This document shows positions 63,229-64,000 of a stretch of DNA of 64,000 nucleotides, in pieces. This DNA comes from Chroococcidiopsis sp. CCMEE 29 (GTDB taxonomy: Bacteria > Cyanobacteriota > Cyanobacteriia > Cyanobacteriales > Chroococcidiopsidaceae), in contig NZ_CP083761.1 in assembly GCF_023558375.1 (NCBI RefSeq), forward strand, positions 62,001-126,000, given 5' to 3'. The position numbers and the translations under genes are program-made. Every line of letters begins with the position of its first letter. The first letter of the stretch is position 1. The notes beneath the pieces were generated by a model. It had not been told where the DNA came from, did not search any database, and worked only from the letters and a program-made list of their open reading frames with translations.

Positions 63229-64000
63229 TCAAAGCTGACTGCTAAGCGCGGATTGCTGAGTGCTTCGGATTTCAGCAGGTAATTTCTGGTTATGGGCAAC
63301 CTCCGATGGTTTGGCAATACTAGTCTTCAAAATTTCTAGGTTAAACCGATAACCTACATTCCGAACAGTTTGAATCAAACTTGGTTGTCGCGGGTCAATT
63401 TCAACTTTTTTACGTAAAGACAGGACGTGGGTATCGATAGTGCGGGGATTGTCAATTGCATCAGGCCAAGCGCGGCGCAGCAATTCTGAGCGACTCAGGG
63501 GTACTCCACCAGCTTGAGCCAAGACATACAGCAAACTGAATTCCTGAGGCGTTAAATCGATGTATTCGCCTTGAAAACAGACACGGCGCTGTACTAGATC
63601 GATGTGCAAATTCCCATAATCCAAATAGGCTGGTGCGACTGGTGTACGGTTACGTCGAACAAGTGCCTCAACCCGCGCCAAAAACTCTTGCATCCCAAAT
63701 GGTTTAGTTAGGTAGTCATCTGCCCCTGCCTTTAAACCAGCGACAATATCAGTTTCCGTATTACGGGCAGACAGCATCAAAATTAACGGCTGTTGCTGTC
63801 GCTGTAACCATCGGCAAAACTCAATTCCATCACCATCGGCGAGTTCAGAATCGAGAATGACAAGTGTTGGCTGGCGCGTCAAAAATACTTCTCGCGCTTG
63901 ATAAAGACTGGCAGCTTGATACACTCGGTAGCCTACCTGTTGCAAGTGCCAACTGAGCAGCGATCGCAGATGTGGATTTCCCTCAACAATTTCAATACAA
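63229..64000 (-). CDS. OmpR-type response regulator (N-terminus outside the window)
   Basis: The frame stays open from the TAG side at 63229 through the right edge. A TTG at 63945 is only an internal codon; the residues before it (CIEIVEGNPHLRSLLSWHLQ) are a normal receiver start. The acid pair reads EG in place of ED. The phosphorylatable Asp is in LVILDSELADGDG; LSARNTET and LTKPFGMQEF follow. The winged helix (LTPQEFSLLYVLAQAGGVP, TIDTHVLSLRKKVE) is complete. An unusual C-terminal tail of about 30 residues follows GYRFNLE. The partner kinase is not in view. Confidence 0.88.
   Translation of the reverse strand, partial: CIEIVEGNPHLRSLLSWHLQQVGYRVYQAASLYQAREVFLTRQPTLVILDSELADGDGIEFCRWLQRQQQPLILMLSARNTETDIVAGLKAGADDYLTKPFGMQEFLARVEALVRRNRTPVAPAYLDYGNLHIDLVQRRVCFQGEYIDLTPQEFSLLYVLAQAGGVPLSRSELLRRAWPDAIDNPRTIDTHVLSLRKKVEIDPRQPSLIQTVRNVGYRFNLEILKTSIAKPSEVAHNQKLPAEIRSTQQSALSSQL

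Overview
The window is a 64 kb piece of a cyanobacterial chromosome. The evidence is the frequent GCGATCGC-type (HIP1) octamer, photosynthetic-type gap2, ictB, gun4, PEP-CTERM and WGxxGxxG sorting tails, a class I DhnA-type aldolase, an NDH-2, and a giant Ser/Thr kinase–histidine kinase of the type common in large cyanobacterial genomes. I do not assign a genus. No tRNA, rRNA, CRISPR array or complete insertion sequence was recognised.

Layout. 1-7.2 kb: the end of a probable PhoD-like phosphatase, then an ABC-2 exporter whose ATPase (6291-7235) and permease (392-1129) genes are separated by about 5 kb. That gap holds four attC-like recombination sites (1179-1264, 1865-1951, 2920-3005, 5186-5274) and a single core site (6118-6124). 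Together they delimit four integron-type gene cassettes: a methyltransferase, a LysR regulator with a divergent thioredoxin-reductase-like flavoprotein, a glutathione S-transferase and a GNAT acetyltransferase. No integrase lies beside them, but a 28-codon integron-integrase-like relic sits at 49471-49557. 7.4-16.1 kb: a DJ-1/PfpI protein and two translationally coupled signalling giants. 16.4-28.2 kb: housekeeping genes (sbcC, thiL, gap2, nadD, murC, murB, ebfC, a low-molecular-weight phosphatase, a NarL-type regulator, smpB). 28.4-41.9 kb: ictB, a degenerate histidine kinase, gun4, icd, a sensor kinase/Uma2/response-regulator cluster, a paralogous regulator and two exported proteins. 42-48.5 kb: a redox cluster (peroxiredoxin fused to a cold-shock domain, a chimeric invertase/flavoprotein pseudogene, DoxX, NDH-2, DM13 and NTF2-like exported proteins, an EamA transporter). 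48.9-52.4 kb: a decay zone holding a CHAT-like pseudogene, the integrase relic, a VOC gene split by a 91-bp element, and PadR and TauE genes truncated against each other. It also contains an intact aldolase gene.

52.5-63.2 kb is a sulfur island: cysA, cysK, arylsulfatase, cysH (PAPS reductase), cysC (APS kinase), a sulfotransferase, a glycosyltransferase, a Crp/Fnr regulator and a SBP56/methanethiol oxidase. A 21-bp motif (one mismatch) precedes both the arylsulfatase and the Crp/SBP56 genes, and a related motif lies upstream of cysA. This suggests one regulon for sulfate, sulfate-ester and methanethiol use. The window ends inside an OmpR-type response regulator.

The most interesting items are the integron cassette array inside the ABC operon, with the integrase relic elsewhere; the candidate sulfur operator; the cold-shock/peroxiredoxin fusion; and several gene-decay junctions that can be read to the base. 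Short tandem repeats that fill intergenic spaces also appear in frame inside four coding genes.
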